The notes: generated from the sequence alone by a model not told the origin. Counted from the first letter of the stretch, positions 32,640 through 43,788 are shown. The stretch is DNA of 64,000 bases from Aradus depressus (GCA_963662175.1 OY759218.1:51405427-51469426), one strand, 5' to 3'. Made by a program: numbers and translations.

Positions 32640-33752
32640 TTTTACTATGGTTGTCGAATCCGGATATACTTTGGGTTCCCGGCGACTGAAGCACCGGATG
32701 TTTAAATTTTCAGGGTTTAGTTAATAAGAACAGATATTACACACTAGCGTATTGAAATTGAAGCTGTTTTTTTACGAATTCTTGGAGAAATGCCTGACAG
32801 CAAATAAGAGAAAAGTAAGGCTGGAAAGAGAGAGTATTTTGAAAGTGAAATGAGGCTTGTTTCTATGCAACCGAGGAGGAAAGGCTTATAGTGCAAATAA
32901 GAGTAAAGTAAGACTGGAAAGAGAGAGTATTTGGAAAGTGAAATGAGGCTTGTTTCTATGCAACCGAGGAGGAAAGCCTTGTAGTGCAAATAAGAGTAAA
33001 GTAAGACTGGAAAGAGAGAGTATTTTGAAAGTGAAATGAGGCTTGTTTCTATGCAACCGAGGAGGAAAGCCTTGTAGTGCAAATAAGAGAAAAGTAAGAC
33101 TGGAAACAGATAGAATTTTGAATGAGAATTGAGGCTATTTTCTTTGTAACCGGGGAAGAAAGCCATGCTTAGGACACTAGTAAAACGGACCGTTGCAGTA
33201 TTTTGGAGAACAACTGTCAGTTTTTGACTAATTTCGTTAGGAGTTAAGATGTAACTACGTCCTTTCTTGTTTGTTTTTTTGATCTAGTTTTCTAGTATTT
33301 GGTTGTTAATTAACTTCTTTTAAATGAAAGTACATACTTTTTACGCTAGAGTGATTTTTATAAGTTGTAAAAAGAGTAGTAAGTTTTCTCCTGGAATTCT
33401 GAGTTTGTTAAGTTTTGAGTTTGGACTGGTTTGGACTATGGGTGTACAATTCGAAAATAGTGATTAATGAATTACTCACTATAGTGTGGATTATTTATTA
33501 AGTCTTAAGTAGACTTAGAAGTAAGAAAGTTTTTGACAATATAACCAAGTATTTTAGCGAATCTGTTATTCTAATTCTCAGGGTATCTAGGGTCAGCCCA
33601 GAGAAAAATTTCACCACTATTAAATTGCCAACGTTTCGATATGGTTGTAAAATCTGGGTCTAGCACCGGTTTTCGGCGACTGAAGCACCGGATGTTTGAA
33701 TTTTCATTGTTTAGTTAGAAAGGACAGAACACTAGCACCAGCGTACTCTAAA
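32640..33752. repeat. Pair of about 110-bp direct repeats flanking a minisatellite
   Basis: 32640-32757 and 33641-33752 share ATGGTTGT, TTCGGCGACTGAAGCACCGG, ATGTTTGAATTTTCA and ACAGA...ACACTAGC. They bracket a 93-bp minisatellite and about 450 bp of AT-rich sequence. This could be a terminally repeated element or a segmental duplication; no primer-binding site or coding domain was seen. Confidence 0.5.
32760..33180 (-). repeat. 93-bp minisatellite, about 4.5 copies
   Basis: Unit with GAGGCTTGTTTCTATGCAAC, GAGGAGGAAAGCCTTGTAGT, GCAAATAAGAGTAAAGTAAG and ACTGGAAAGAGAGAG. 93 bp is 31 codons, so one minus-strand frame stays open through the array and repeats FLLGCIETSLISLSKYSLFP. The outer units are more diverged than the inner ones. 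No start context or codon evidence favours translation. Confidence 0.9.
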
Positions 33753-33865
33753 GTCTCCTTTTTGTGGGAAGGATGGGGACTTGTCCTATCAGTTTTGTAG
33801 GTACAGTGCTGACCTAGAGAGGTCAAGGTTGAGCGTATAACTCAGCCTTATTACTTATATTTAGT

Positions 33866-34035
33866 TCCCCAGCTGCACGAACTATAGGGGAAGTTATGCT
33901 GTGTTAGAAATTCGATGAGGAGTTTTCAACGCAATTTCATATTTCCGACTTCCTCATAAAAAAAAAAAAGAAATGAAAAAACATATTCTGAAACTTCATG
34001 TAGGGAAACTATATAGCCGGTGTTTCACTGACTTT
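33866..34035 (+). repeat. R-family element, truncated
   Basis: Starts TTCCCCAGCTGCACGAACTA with AGGGGAAGTTATGCTG and AGTTTTCAACGCAATTTCAT, then skips to the terminal TAGGGAAACTATATAGCCGG and TGTTTCACTGAC. Internal modules deleted. Confidence 0.65.
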
Positions 34036-34039
34036 TTTT

Positions 34040-34545
34040 TTTTTTTTACTAGCAGTATTACCCGGAGTTGCCCATCCAGCCATCTTCTTCTGGGTCGTCC
34101 CACTCTTCTCTTACACCCTCCGGTGTCACATTCACGAGTTTCCTTGGTATAAGTTCCTCGTCCATCCATCTTACGTGTCCAACCCAACGGAGTCTGGCAA
34201 CCCTACAGTTTTTGATCGGTATAGAGTGCGTACAACTCCTGGTTGCATCGGATGCGCCAAACGCCCTCATCCTGGGTGGGGCCGTAGATCCTGCGGAGTA
34301 TTCTCCTCTCGAAGATGTCAAGACGCCTATTTTCCGCCACGGTGAAGATCCACGTCAGAGCTGATCCACGCTCAAAAGCGTCTTGTACAGCAGCACCTTC
34401 GTGTCCCTGGGGAGTAGACGGGCTTTAAATTGTGACGAGCCCATAGTAACACCGGCTGACCGCCAGTATCTGCCGGCTCACCTCTTCGCGCACATCGTTA
34501 GCCCGGTCTATATATCACCCCAGATAGTCAAAAACGAATACTCTT
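34040..34545 (-). pseudogene. LINE ORF2 C-terminus with frameshifts
   Basis: Minus strand, reading across frames: SRLLPRDTKVLLYKTLL, a frameshifted VAENRRLD-like block, RILRRIYGPTQDEG, WRIRCNQELYALYTDQK, RVARLRWVGHVRWMDEELIP, RKLVNVTPEGV and KRRVGRPRRRWLDG. This YKT...GHV.RM...GRPRRRW layout is the standard end of many LINE ORF2 proteins after the reverse transcriptase. GC is higher than the surroundings, suggesting fairly recent arrival. Inactive. Confidence 0.85.
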
Positions 34546-34639
34546 TTAAATATACACACACAATTTTTAAAAAAACTGTCTGATGTGACCATAACACGAC
34601 ATTCATATACCCACTACATTTTTACGGGACTTCCACAGT

Positions 34640-34925
34640 TGGTAGTAGCGTAGTGGAAGTTTTGCAATCGATCAGAATTTTGATCTCGCTTTTTCCGACC
34701 CACTGAATCCAAAAATGAAAAAAATAAATTTCATGTGAGTTTAGGAACACGATAACTCCCAATAAAATGAATATATTGTTTGTGTATTCCATAGTCCATA
34801 AGTAAGACTCCTGCTGACTTCCAGCCAAGTCTAGCAAAGGAGAAAGAAGTTTTAGAGGGAGAGCGGAACTTCAGTTTATTACATCTAGTTCAAGCAAGGG
34901 GGAAGTACATTAGCTGTGATTCAAC
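34640..34925 (+). repeat. R-family element, internally deleted forward copy
   Basis: TCGATCAGAATTTTGATCTC, TTCCGACCCACTGAATCC, GAACACGATAACTCCCAATA, GAATATATTGTTTGTGTATT, then the terminal GGGAGAGCGGAACTTCAGTT and GGGGGAAGTACATTAGC. Confidence 0.7.
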
Positions 34926-35264
34926 GAATACTTTTTTTTTTATAACAGTTTCAACACTGTTCTTTTATCGTGCTCCTGTTATTTCGAAGATCAAACAATA
35001 TCAATAGCACTAAGAAAATAGTACCTGCTTGTAAATATTGTAAAAACAGTTTGAAAATCGTGTTGATAGGCAACTATAAATTGTTGGAGAACAATTGCAA
35101 CTCGTGTTCCGAAAATAAAGCAGGTTTTATTGAAAATAAAGTTTTCTTGTTAGAAATCATTTTTCTTTTACGATTGTTAAAATGTATTTGTATTAAACGC
35201 TGGAAACCTAGTGTATTGAAAATAATTTCAACTGCGGAAGAAAGCCGTCGTTGAATCACTGTAT

Positions 35265-35450
35265 TTCCCCAGTTCGATTTTTCGTAATTAATGCAGTTTT
35301 CGCTCTCCCTCTAAACTCTACCTACAAATTTTACTGAAAACCAATAGGTGTCTTACTCAGGTAATTTTCAATCCTTATTAGAACAATGAAGATGCGAAAA
35401 TTTCGTGTTGATTTAACGTCGGCAATTATTACAGTTTGTTAAACTCGAGG
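35265..35450 (-). repeat. R-family element, reverse fragment
   Basis: TATTTCCCCAGTTCGATTTT, CGCTCTCCCTCTAAACTC, ACTGAAAACCAATAGGTGTC, TTTCGTGTTGATTTAACGTC. Confidence 0.65.
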
Positions 35451-35544
35451 TTTCAACAGATGAACTAATCAAAAATCTTTTCAAGTAAAAGTTATAGAGA
35501 AAACTAAAATACAAATTTTGTATAAAATATAATTTTTTGCAAGT

Positions 35545-35760
35545 CGTCCGGTTTTCGAGACACCCGAAAACCGTCCTGAAAAGTAGTTTTGAAACACATA
35601 TTTTTAGACCTTTCCTTGATTTACCCGAAAAGGATTAGTCCTATCGAAAAATTGGTTCTTAACAAAAATATTTCTTATTAAATTTCCAATCGCTAATACC
35701 TATTTCTTAGATATGAGAAAAAATAATATAATCAAAGTTATAGCGCCTCATATAATAAAA
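35545..35760 (-). repeat. Dispersed block shared with 49250-49460
   Basis: AAACACATATTTTTAGACCT, TTCCTTGATTTACCCGAAAA, CCTATCGAAAAATTGGTTCT, CCAATCGCTAATACC and AAAGTTATAGCGCCTCA all recur at 49250-49460. Probably part of family D in the opposite sense. Confidence 0.65.
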
Positions 35761-35775
35761 AATATAAACAAATCA

Positions 35776-35871
35776 AAACGTGTGCGAAGAGCGGTGTCTC
35801 CCGAAACAACGTGTGCGAAGAGTGGTGTCTCCCGAAACAACGTGTGCGAAGAGCGGTGTCTCCCGAAACGT
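35776..35871. repeat. 31-bp tandem repeat, 3 copies
   Basis: ACGTGTGCGAAGAGCGGTGT + CTCCCGAAACA three times at exactly 31-bp spacing, with one substitution in the middle copy. Much higher GC than its flanks. Confidence 0.95.
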
Positions 35872-36094
35872 TTAATATTAATATGATTTAAGTTGATGGA
35901 TAAATTGGGAGATTTCCTCACACAACCCAAAATCTAAAAGAAAATTATCTTAATGTATAATAGAGTCAACAGTATCTTTTCAATATTAAAGGAAATCGTA
36001 AAATCGTTTTAAGATGTCGGGGGGAATCCAGTCAACTAAGGTATTTTTAAATTAATTTCAGTATATGCCAACTTTCCATTGTCCATATATCATA

Positions 36095-36640
36095 GATGTT
36101 GAGGGACGAGATTTCTCATAGAAATAAAAGACGTTGTCTTCCCACAGTTTTACTTTTGACCAGAACCAGTTTTCAACGCTACAGCATCATCATCAGTGGT
36201 ACACATCAGTGTATACAATTATAAAATATAAATATGGAAAAGTAACTAACAAAATCTTAAAGCATCACGGTACAGAGTATCAAATAAAATATAATAAAAA
36301 ACAAGAAATAAAATAAAAAAACCTGCTTACTCCAACCGTACAGTGTAGAGGCTAAAGGAATATTGGCATAGATCAAAGGGTTGGGGATAGCGAGGTTCAC
36401 TCACACTGTGTAACATATGAACAACATTCATTCCAAAATAATGTGCGCAATAATTAAAATAAATATCTACAATATATTATAATAAAATAAAGGTCTCTGC
36501 AATAATATCGGTATTTAATATGCATCATTTATATGTATTCATAGATGTGCCATTGATGAAGATTCTGAAGCGTTGAAACCCAGTTATGGTCAAAAATAAA
36601 ACAGTATTAAGACAACGCGGTTGTTACGTTTTTGAGTTAA
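36095..36640. mobile_element. Foldback element with GATGA/GAAA motifs in both arms
   Basis: Inverted arms at 36128-36204 and 36548-36622: GACGTTGTCTTCCCACAGTT, TTTTGACCAGAACCAGTTTT and CAACGCTACAGCATCATCAT against ATTGATGAAGATTCTGAAGC, GTTGAAACCCAGTTATGGTC and AAGACAACGC. The interior is about 340 bp and AT-rich. A related, more compact copy is at 43320-43530. Confidence 0.75.
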
Positions 36641-36859
36641 GCGCCCCTTTTTCTAGGACCGATCCTGTTGAAAAATCTATGTCGATTTGGCTCTGCTTAT
36701 ATTTTTATTCTGTAGAGTTGGGAAAAACTAATATTCTACTAAAAAACTAATTATGACTAAAACTTCAATCATCAATCATGATTAACTATTGAAACTTCAG
36801 TTAAAACAGTCACAACTCAATTGAATGATTGAATTAGTTAATCTTGAAAAATTAGTTGA

Positions 36860-37690
36860 CTGATTGCCAGTATGAAGTGGAGGGGGAAGGGGAGAGTAAA
36901 AGCGTATTGTAAAAATGTGGTCGGTGTAGGAAAGTCCTGTTATGGCCACATCACATATATTTAATTTGTTTCTTTATTTAAAAAAAAAAGTACCAATAAT
37001 AAAACCATATATTAGAATTCATTGCTATGCGTTATAATTAAAACATTACAGAGAACTATTTCTTACAGACATTTATTTTACACAGTTTGGGGCGCTTTAA
37101 CTTTAGTTCTGTTAGTCCTATCTTAAAGCTAAGGACACATTAGTTATTGGAAACTTAATAACAAACATTTTTAGTACGAATCAATTTTTCTATAGGACTA
37201 GCCCTTTTTGCGTAAATCAAGGAAACATGGGTTTCGAAACATTCTGGGTTGGTTTTCGGTATGTATTTCGTAAATGGAAAGACGGCTTGAAAAACGTATT
37301 TCATACAAAATGTTTCTTTCAGTTTTCTCCACAACTTTTGTATGTAATGATTTTTGATTATGTCATAAATATAAGCGGTATCATGTAAAATGTACGTAGG
37401 CCCTCAACTAAAGTGGGATCAATTTTCGTCCGATTTCGGCCAAAACTAATCAAATTTAAGTTAGTACCTGTGACTTCTTTATTCCAAATTTTGAGTTCAT
37501 AGCTACAATTGTTTCTGCGTTAGAGCGCTCACAAAGATCCAATCACATACACACACACAAACAAACTCAGACAAACATAATCTAGAAAATTACCAAAACA
37601 TATTCAGGGGACCTTCAAAGGTGAAAATGAGTTGAAAATTCGATCTCTGGTTTTGGCACGATTGAGATATTTCCTTAATAGGTACAGGAA
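36860..37690 (+). repeat. Dispersed repeat family D, copy 2
   Basis: Same order as 10030-10735: GTTATGGCCACATCACATAT, GTTTGGGGCGCTTTAAC, CATAAATATAAGCGGTATCA, ATTTTCGTCCGATTTCGGCC, TTAGAGCGCTCACAAAGATC, ACACACACACAAACAAACTC. Slightly longer than copy 1. Confidence 0.7.
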
Positions 37691-38224
37691 AGAAAAAAGG
37701 TGAGTATCTATTGGAAAAACTTCAAAGATTTTTAAGATATCTTTTCTTTAAAGAACATCGTAATTCTTCTATGGATGTGTGGTATTTTTATCTTATGAAC
37801 TAAGGATTGAGCATACTTGGAGTACTAGATGTGAAATGTTAACAAGCGCACATCCAGCTAAAGTTGTGAAGTGTTTGCTTGACGATGCACTTTTATACTG
37901 TTCGAATTTAAAGGAGGGAGAGTCAGTAGGACACAATTGACAGTGTGTCAATTTTTTAATTCAAAAGAGAAAGATTTTTTTAAAAAAGGAATGGAAGACT
38001 TGAAAATTAGGTGGAAAAACTTTGTACAAAATAAGGGAAAATACATAGTTGATCGATAACATTTTTCACATTTTTTTACACAACCCCATCCAACTTATTT
38101 AAAAACGGACATTGCTTATGGGATGACCTGATACTAATATTTTTGGAACTGCTTATATTCTATTTTATATATAAATTTCATCCATAATCATAATTTGAAG
38201 ATTCAATCAATTATTTAGTTGATT
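37691..38224. other. No gene recognised
   Basis: AT-rich spacer with no repeat identified. It may be interior to a larger element with AGAGTT ends (about 36713 and 38726), but the flanking duplication does not match. Confidence 0.4.
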
Positions 38225-38445
38225 AGGACTTCGGAGAAGACGCTAAACTGCGGACCTGAGCCTATGCCATGTGAGGTACTTGTTAAAGACCCCCTAACCT
38301 AATTAAACTGGGGCAACATTTATGACTCCGACAGTAGAGTCGGGCTCTTGTCCATCAGAGCGAAGAAAGAGCGCTGTGCTACTAGGCGATTTGACGTCAC
38401 AGTTGAAGCCAGGGCATGAGTTACACAGTAAACAAAAAAAAATTA
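38225..38445 (+). mobile_element. SINE S1, 5'-truncated copy
   Basis: Core remnant ACTTCGGAGAAGACGCTAAA, GCCTATGCCATGTGAGGTAC, TTGTTAAAGACCCCC, CAGTAGAGTCGGGCTCTTGT, GAGCGAAGAAAGAGCGCTGT and GGGCATGAGTTACAC. It lies within AT-rich TTAGTTGATTAA-type sequence on both sides. Confidence 0.8.
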
Positions 38446-39119
38446 GACATTTAGTTAGGTAAAAATTCAGTTGAGTTTTTTTTTTTTTCACTAAAAATGT
38501 TGTGGTTTACAGATTTAGTTGATTAACGTCAACCAGAAACTGAAGATAAACATAATTTTGATTAAATCAACCAATAATTAATTAATTTTTCAATCTATTA
38601 TTAGTTGATCAAAGATTTAGTTGGATGCTATCACTCAGAAAATTAGGATTGAATTTATTTTGATTAATTAGTCATTTTTTTAATCAAATGTTTAGTCAAC
38701 AACATTTAGTTGGTTAATATAACTCTGACACACTTACATCAGATCTGTGCAAGGATTTGAAAATTATCATTAATTAGCTACCAAAATTCAGACAATTAGG
38801 CTGAGTGGGAGAGTGGAAACTTTAATTATTACCAATAATTTGAGCTGGAAATACATTTTAAACTTTATTTTTTCCATACTAAACAACGGTATGTATTTTT
38901 TCCGAATTTTTGACGTAATCTTTTTGTTTATAGTGTGTTTTGAAATCCCAAATGAAATGGTGAGGGTTGTCAGTTAGGTCAGTCATGTTCTGTTTGAAAA
39001 GTGAAAAGGATGTTTTTGCCTTCAGCTGAAATGACAGGAACCTATTCAAAGCATGTTCATATCTCTGCCACTGCTATTTCTCACCCACCTGTCCCTTTCT
39101 CGAATTTTCAAGAAAAATG

Positions 39120-39705
39120 TGGTATCGTATAGGGAAAGTTATGTAATCGGTCTAAAATTTGATGTTGTGTTGACATGTTTTTCGACCCTCTGAATAAAAA
39201 AAAAGTCGATGAATCACCGGCATCCCCAACACGAATTCAATTAAGTTTTCGCCCTAAGAGGAAAAATCACTAGTTCACTTACATTGAAGCATCTGAATCC
39301 TTATACTAAATTTCGTGTCGATAAATTTATTAAGTAGGCAGTTATTAGGGTTATTGTGTTGAGCCCATTCCCCTGAACCCATTCGGCCATTTTCGCGGAA
39401 AATTATTAGGTGCTGTCCTTATGAAGTTTTGAATTCAAATATGTATAAAGTTTCATGTCGATACATTCATTATATAGGCAGGTTTCAGTGTTTTGTGTTA
39501 AGCCCCCCTTAATCCCCTCTTCCCTTTGGCCGAAGTTGCTAAAAATCAATAGATGTCGTCGTTATGAGGTTCTTGATACACATACAGAGACAGGCAGATT
39601 TGTTTTTAATTTTTGAAGTCAGGGTGTCGGAAAACTTAAAATTCCGACGAAAACTCTACATCCGATTAAGTACATAACTTCCCCTATACCTTGTACAGCT
39701 ACAGG
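39120..39705 (-). repeat. R-family: forward fragment plus reverse copy
   Basis: A short forward head (GTATAGGGAAAGTTATGTAA) at 39128-39200 is followed by a reverse copy from GATGAATCACCGGCATCCCC through three modules (AATTTCGTGTCGATAAATTT, CATGTCGATACATTCATTAT, CCCCTCTTCCCTTTGGCCGA) to ACATAACTTCCCCTATACCT at about 39690. Confidence 0.75.
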
Positions 39706-39714
39706 ACCTCATAA

Positions 39715-39721
39715 TATATAG

Positions 39722-39780
<59 letters not shown>
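39715..39780. repeat. (AT)n microsatellite
   Basis: About 60 bp of almost pure AT dinucleotide directly after the end of an R element. Confidence 0.95.
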
Positions 39781-39781
<1 letters not shown>

Positions 39782-40930
39782 CTATATTATAGGAGCAGTA
39801 AACACCTAAGGCCCTGCCCCATCGTTCAGCACATTCAACGTGTCTACAGTATTATTCTACGTTGCCTGGTAATTTCACTAATTTTCTTCCGATTTCGACG
39901 CATTTATGAACATTAATTTACAACCATGATAGAGTGCAATAAATTTTATTATTGATGAAATGATAAACAAAATTGTGACTTTCCCCGGCAACAAACACAT
40001 TAAGTCATAATACAAGTGATAAAAAGAAATAAATAGAGCAGTAATAAAAATATAAGTCGTGTATCGATTGTAAGGGGTGGTGGGGTGGATAGCGTGACGG
40101 GATATTTTTCTCAGGGGATCCTCCATGTTTTCTTAAGTAACCAGACCGTATTGATGAAGATCCGAGCAAGCCCACTTGTTACCATTAATAAATTCAGAGC
40201 ACGTTTTCACACAAACCAAGGGAAAAGCCAGCCCAAAAAGAGGGTAGGATATTTTTTTAGGTGAATGATCACATCTGGAGAGCGACGTAGGCACGCCTGG
40301 ATTATCCCCCTCCCAAATAGAATTTTTTTAAAAGTGGGTATAGCATAGGAAGGCCGGTTGTGGGACAGGATGCTATGAGATGATCCGTGTCATGTCCACC
40401 CACCATACTGGCGCTAAGGGGAGGTTCTACGTTGAGTTTACTAGGTTTAAGTGTTTAAAAAAAATTGGTAAACCATAACGCGTAAAATTTGATTAAAAGG
40501 ATGAACTTAATCAAACAAATATGGACTCTTGTACATAGTACATACAAGGAGGATCATAAACAATCATTTTCAGCACAACTCGGACTCACTCATCATCAAT
40601 TTATCTCTAGCTATAAGAAACATTATGAAAAAAATTAAAATTTTTTAAAAATCAGCAAAAATTATCTATTTTTTAAGTTTATTCCCGACTTTCACTTCTG
40701 TAACCCGCTTTTAATTCTGAATCGAACGAAAAAAATCCGGTCTAAATATCTGCCAAACTGTGAATGGCAACGTATTTTCTGAAATTTTCCAAAAACGTTA
40801 TAATTTTCTTTATAAAATAATATTTTCACCAGTTGATAAAAAATTGTTGTATGAATGAGGTGAAAGTGAATTCGTTTGTGAGTAAAAGGACATTGGTTTC
40901 GTCTGGATACGATCAGTAGAACGGCCTGGG
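39781..40930. other. No gene recognised
   Basis: Over 1.1 kb without a supportable gene. An 82-residue minus frame at 39878-40126 has a hydrophobic middle but no recognisable family or conserved context. Confidence 0.5.
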
Positions 40931-40934
40931 CAGA

Positions 40935-41725
40935 CTTTTGTCTTGAATGTGTGTGTCTTTACATTCATTACAACGGCAGTTAAGCCTCCCCCTAATCCCG
41001 CCTTCCCTTTGACCGATATACCTACCTGAAAAGTTGTCAATTTTCGTCCAATACCAGAATGGAAGGGGAAATCAGGATCAGAGGAGGAGAGGCTCAACTC
41101 AAAAACTCTAACAACTGTCTAAGTAACAAATACCAGAAGTCCCTCAGTAAGACAACTATAGAATTTCAATCAAATCGTTAAATGAGAGTGAAACTTAGTT
41201 CATTAAATGTCTTTTTGTGTGACTCCAGTCTTTCGGTCAGACATAGAATACCGCTGAAAACTATTTTTTTCCCGACTAGCGAATGTTTTGCTAAAAATTC
41301 GGTTTGGGTTGCGAATAGCTAGTCTTAAAGCCACGGCTGTACGAAGTATGGGGCAAGTTATGTAATCTGTCGAAAATTCGATGCGGAGTTTTCAACGGAA
41401 TTTCATGAATTTTAATTTCTCCTGATTACAAAAAAAAAAAAATGTCTATGTGTTTGTCTGTGTCTGCCTGTGAACACTATAATTCCCGATAGAATGAACG
41501 TACCTACACGAAATTTCATATGTGTATCCAGAACCCTCTAAGAACGACACCAATTGATTTTCAGCAAAATCGCCCAAAGGAAAGAAGGGGATTAGAGGGG
41601 GCTAAACACAAAAACTCGAATAACTCTATAAGGACGACGGATTGAATTTTAGCCCAAATGGTCGATTGGTTTTGGAGGGAGAGCGAAAACGTAACTCATT
41701 AATTATAGCCGGTGATCAACAGAAG
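40935..41725 (+). repeat. R-family elements, two adjacent partial copies
   Basis: 40935-41250 contains both orientations of the central module (CATTACAACGGCAGTTAAGC reverse; GGCTCAACTCAAAAACTCTA forward). 41335-41725 is a forward copy: GTACGAAGTATGGGGCAAGT, TTTTCAACGGAATTTCATGA, GAACACTATAATTCCCGATA, GGGGATTAGAGGGGGC, and AATTATAGCCGGTGATCAAC at the end. Confidence 0.65.
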
Positions 41726-41829
41726 CCTTTTTTTTGTGATAGTCGACAAACGGACACTAAAAAAAATACGTGTAATAAATTTCGTTATTTTAATATAAAC
41801 GGAATATCTTCCTCGCCTATGTATTAAAG

Positions 41830-42165
41830 ATATACTTTAATATAATGCTTAGTCGTTAATATCTACCACATGTTTAGAATTCCTGAAACTGGGTCTATGG
41901 CAGAGAAAAGAGACCAGGAAAGCTAAACCAGTTTTATGATGTGAAGAGAGGGGAGAGGAGAGCCGCCTCTATTAAAGTGGTTAGAACCCTAAACATGGAG
42001 TGTGTTTGGGGCACTTACTGTAATGAGAGTTAGCAATAGACAAGAGAAGCTGGGCTCAATGAGCAACTTGTAGCCAGGCATCTACACTTTAATTTCACTA
42101 ACACCCACGTTAGTTAGCAGAAAGCGGCGTCCCTCATCAAATGTCCATCTTCCTTATTTTACTTC
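41830..42165. other. Unidentified moderate-GC segment
   Basis: This block (from about AGAATTCCTGAAACTGGGTC to GCGGCGTCCCTCATC) is less AT-rich than its flanks and not shared with other repeats here. Translation in all frames shows no domain I recognise and several stops. Confidence 0.35.
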
Positions 42166-42169
42166 CTTC

Positions 42170-42610
42170 CAGTATAGGAAAAGTTATTTGATTGGTCAGA
42201 AAGATGTTGACTTTAGAAATGAATTTCTTTTTTTCCGACCCCCGCATGTACCCCTACTTCTCCAACCTAAATTAGTGATTAGCTCTACCTCCAAAACCAA
42301 TCAACCCTTTGGGCTAAAAAAAATAGTTACCCTACTAACACATAGGCTTCAGAATCCCCGTTATAAATTTTGTGTCAATACATTCATTACATATTAGGGT
42401 TTTTGAGTTGAGCCCCCTTTGACCCCCATTAATCTTATGGTGTTTTGCGATTATGTACTTATGAAATTTGGTATCGATACATTCATTACAACGGCAGTTA
42501 TTAGAGTTATTGTGTTAAGCTTCCCCCCTAATCTCTTTCTTCCCTATGGCCGATTTGGCTGAAGATCAATATGTGTCGTCCTTATGGGGTTCTGTATACG
42601 CGACAGATAC
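42170..42610 (-). repeat. R-family element, rearranged reverse copy
   Basis: A short forward head (TATAGGAAAAGTTATTTGAT) is followed by reverse modules: CCAATCAACCCTTTGGGCTA, TTTGTGTCAATACATTCATT, TTGGTATCGATACATTCATT, CTTTCTTCCCTATGGCCGAT. Two copies of the central module. Confidence 0.65.
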
Positions 42611-42734
42611 ATGTATACGCGATTTCCAGTTTATACAAAATAAAACGTACATTAATATAAATAAAATAAAACCTACATTAAATAAAAATCCCCAACGATT
42701 GCTTAAGTGTCAATGGCCTAGAGACATCCTTAGC

Positions 42735-42910
42735 AGAGCAGTGACAGTGATTAGTTACAAATAAGAGTAACTCAGTGATTAGGGAGTGTCACTGTTGGGT
42801 GATTTCTCCCCTCATGACATTGCCATTATCTCTCTCTTAGCACATTTGCTTGTTGTATATATATTTTATACAGTTTTAAATATATATTTGTAAATAAAAT
42901 AAAAAAGTAC
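42735..42910 (+). mobile_element. LINE 3' UTR, second copy of the family at 13440-13924
   Basis: GTGACAGTGATTAGTTACAA, GTGTCACTGTTGGGTGATTT, CTCCCCTCATGACATTGCCA, TTTGCTTGTTGTATATATA, and the end TTTGTAAATAAAATAAAAAA. The A tail is much shorter than in the first copy and no coding part is retained, so it is a strongly 5'-truncated insertion. Confidence 0.8.
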
Positions 42911-43319
42911 TACTCCTTCATTTTATTTCTGTTGGTTTATTAAATTATTTCTTCTATATTATTATTATTTATTTTTTTACTATATTTTGTACATTGTGAC
43001 CTGAGAAAGTGATATAAAAACGTCCTGAAATATCATCATGAAAAAGAAACTTTTGGAAGAATTTAAAAAAATATTTACCATAATTTAAATTATAATTACA
43101 AAATATATCTACTGTACTTATTAGTATTATTGTTTTTATATTCATTTGTTTTCTATTATTTATTTATTCATTTTATTTGTTACTATTATTATTATTACTA
43201 ATCACAGTTGTGTCCCTCTCTAAGGTTTAATAATTGTTCATATATCTAATTCAAAAAGTATCTTGATGTATACATTTTTATGAACTATCTTATTACCTTG
43301 GTTTAACGGAAATAAAAAT
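42911..43319. other. No gene recognised
   Basis: AT-rich, ATT-repetitive spacer. A weak relative of the stem-loop motif (ACCTGAGAAAGTG ... CGTCCTGAAATATC) lies at 43010-43045. Confidence 0.45.
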
Positions 43320-43530
43320 TTTCACAGAAACCAAAAACGTTGTCTTCCCATTGTTTTATTTTCAACCATAACAGATTTTCAACGCAACAGAGTCATCATC
43401 AGTGGCACATTCCACCCGTACAGAGTAGAGACTACTATACTGATGATGACGCTGTTGCGTTAAAAACCGGTTGTGGTCGAGAGTAAAACAGTGGAAAGAC
43501 AACGTCGTTTGTTTCTTTGAGAAATCTCGT
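43320..43530. mobile_element. Compact foldback element with paired motifs
   Basis: Arms 43326-43408 and 43435-43518 are inverted: AACGTTGTCTTCCCATTGTT, TTTCAACCATAACAGATTTT, CAACGCAACAGAGTCATCAT versus CTGATGATGACGCTGTTGCG, TTAAAAACCGGTTGTGGTCG and GGAAAGACAACGTCG. Same family as 36095-36640 with a short loop. Confidence 0.8.
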
Positions 43531-43788
43531 CCCATATCATCACATATGCAATAAATATAATTATAATTGTCAATAAACTCAAATATACAGCGTGTGTAAT
43601 CAGATTTATTTAAGAAGAAGGTCAGACAAGTATTGCTTTTGAAAATGTGGCCCTCTTCCTTAACTTTTTTCGTGTACTGGATAGAAGATAGTTTTATTTT
43701 ACAAAGTAACAAACTTTGACATGATCTGGCTTGTCGGCAGACACGAACTAACAAAGTCCTTCCTCAAGAACAATTTTTAAGTAAATAG

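Noticed and set aside
32744..33166. 140-residue minus-strand frame with 31-residue repeats
   Set aside because: Explained by a 93-bp minisatellite whose unit length is a multiple of three; kept as a repeat, with the coding idea listed only as a check.
32640..33752. LTR retrotransposon
   Set aside because: The direct repeats are too short and lack TG...CA ends, primer-binding site, polypurine tract or coding domains.
34970..35254. 94-residue plus frame with several cysteines
   Set aside because: AT-rich, with local ATT/GAAAATAAAG redundancy; cysteine spacing fits no zinc-binding pattern I know.
39878..40126. 82-residue minus frame with a hydrophobic middle
   Set aside because: Hydrophobicity follows from T-rich codons; no signal peptide or homology.
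43362..43754. 130-residue minus frame
   Set aside because: Its second half is the foldback element; the first half matches nothing and is AT-rich.
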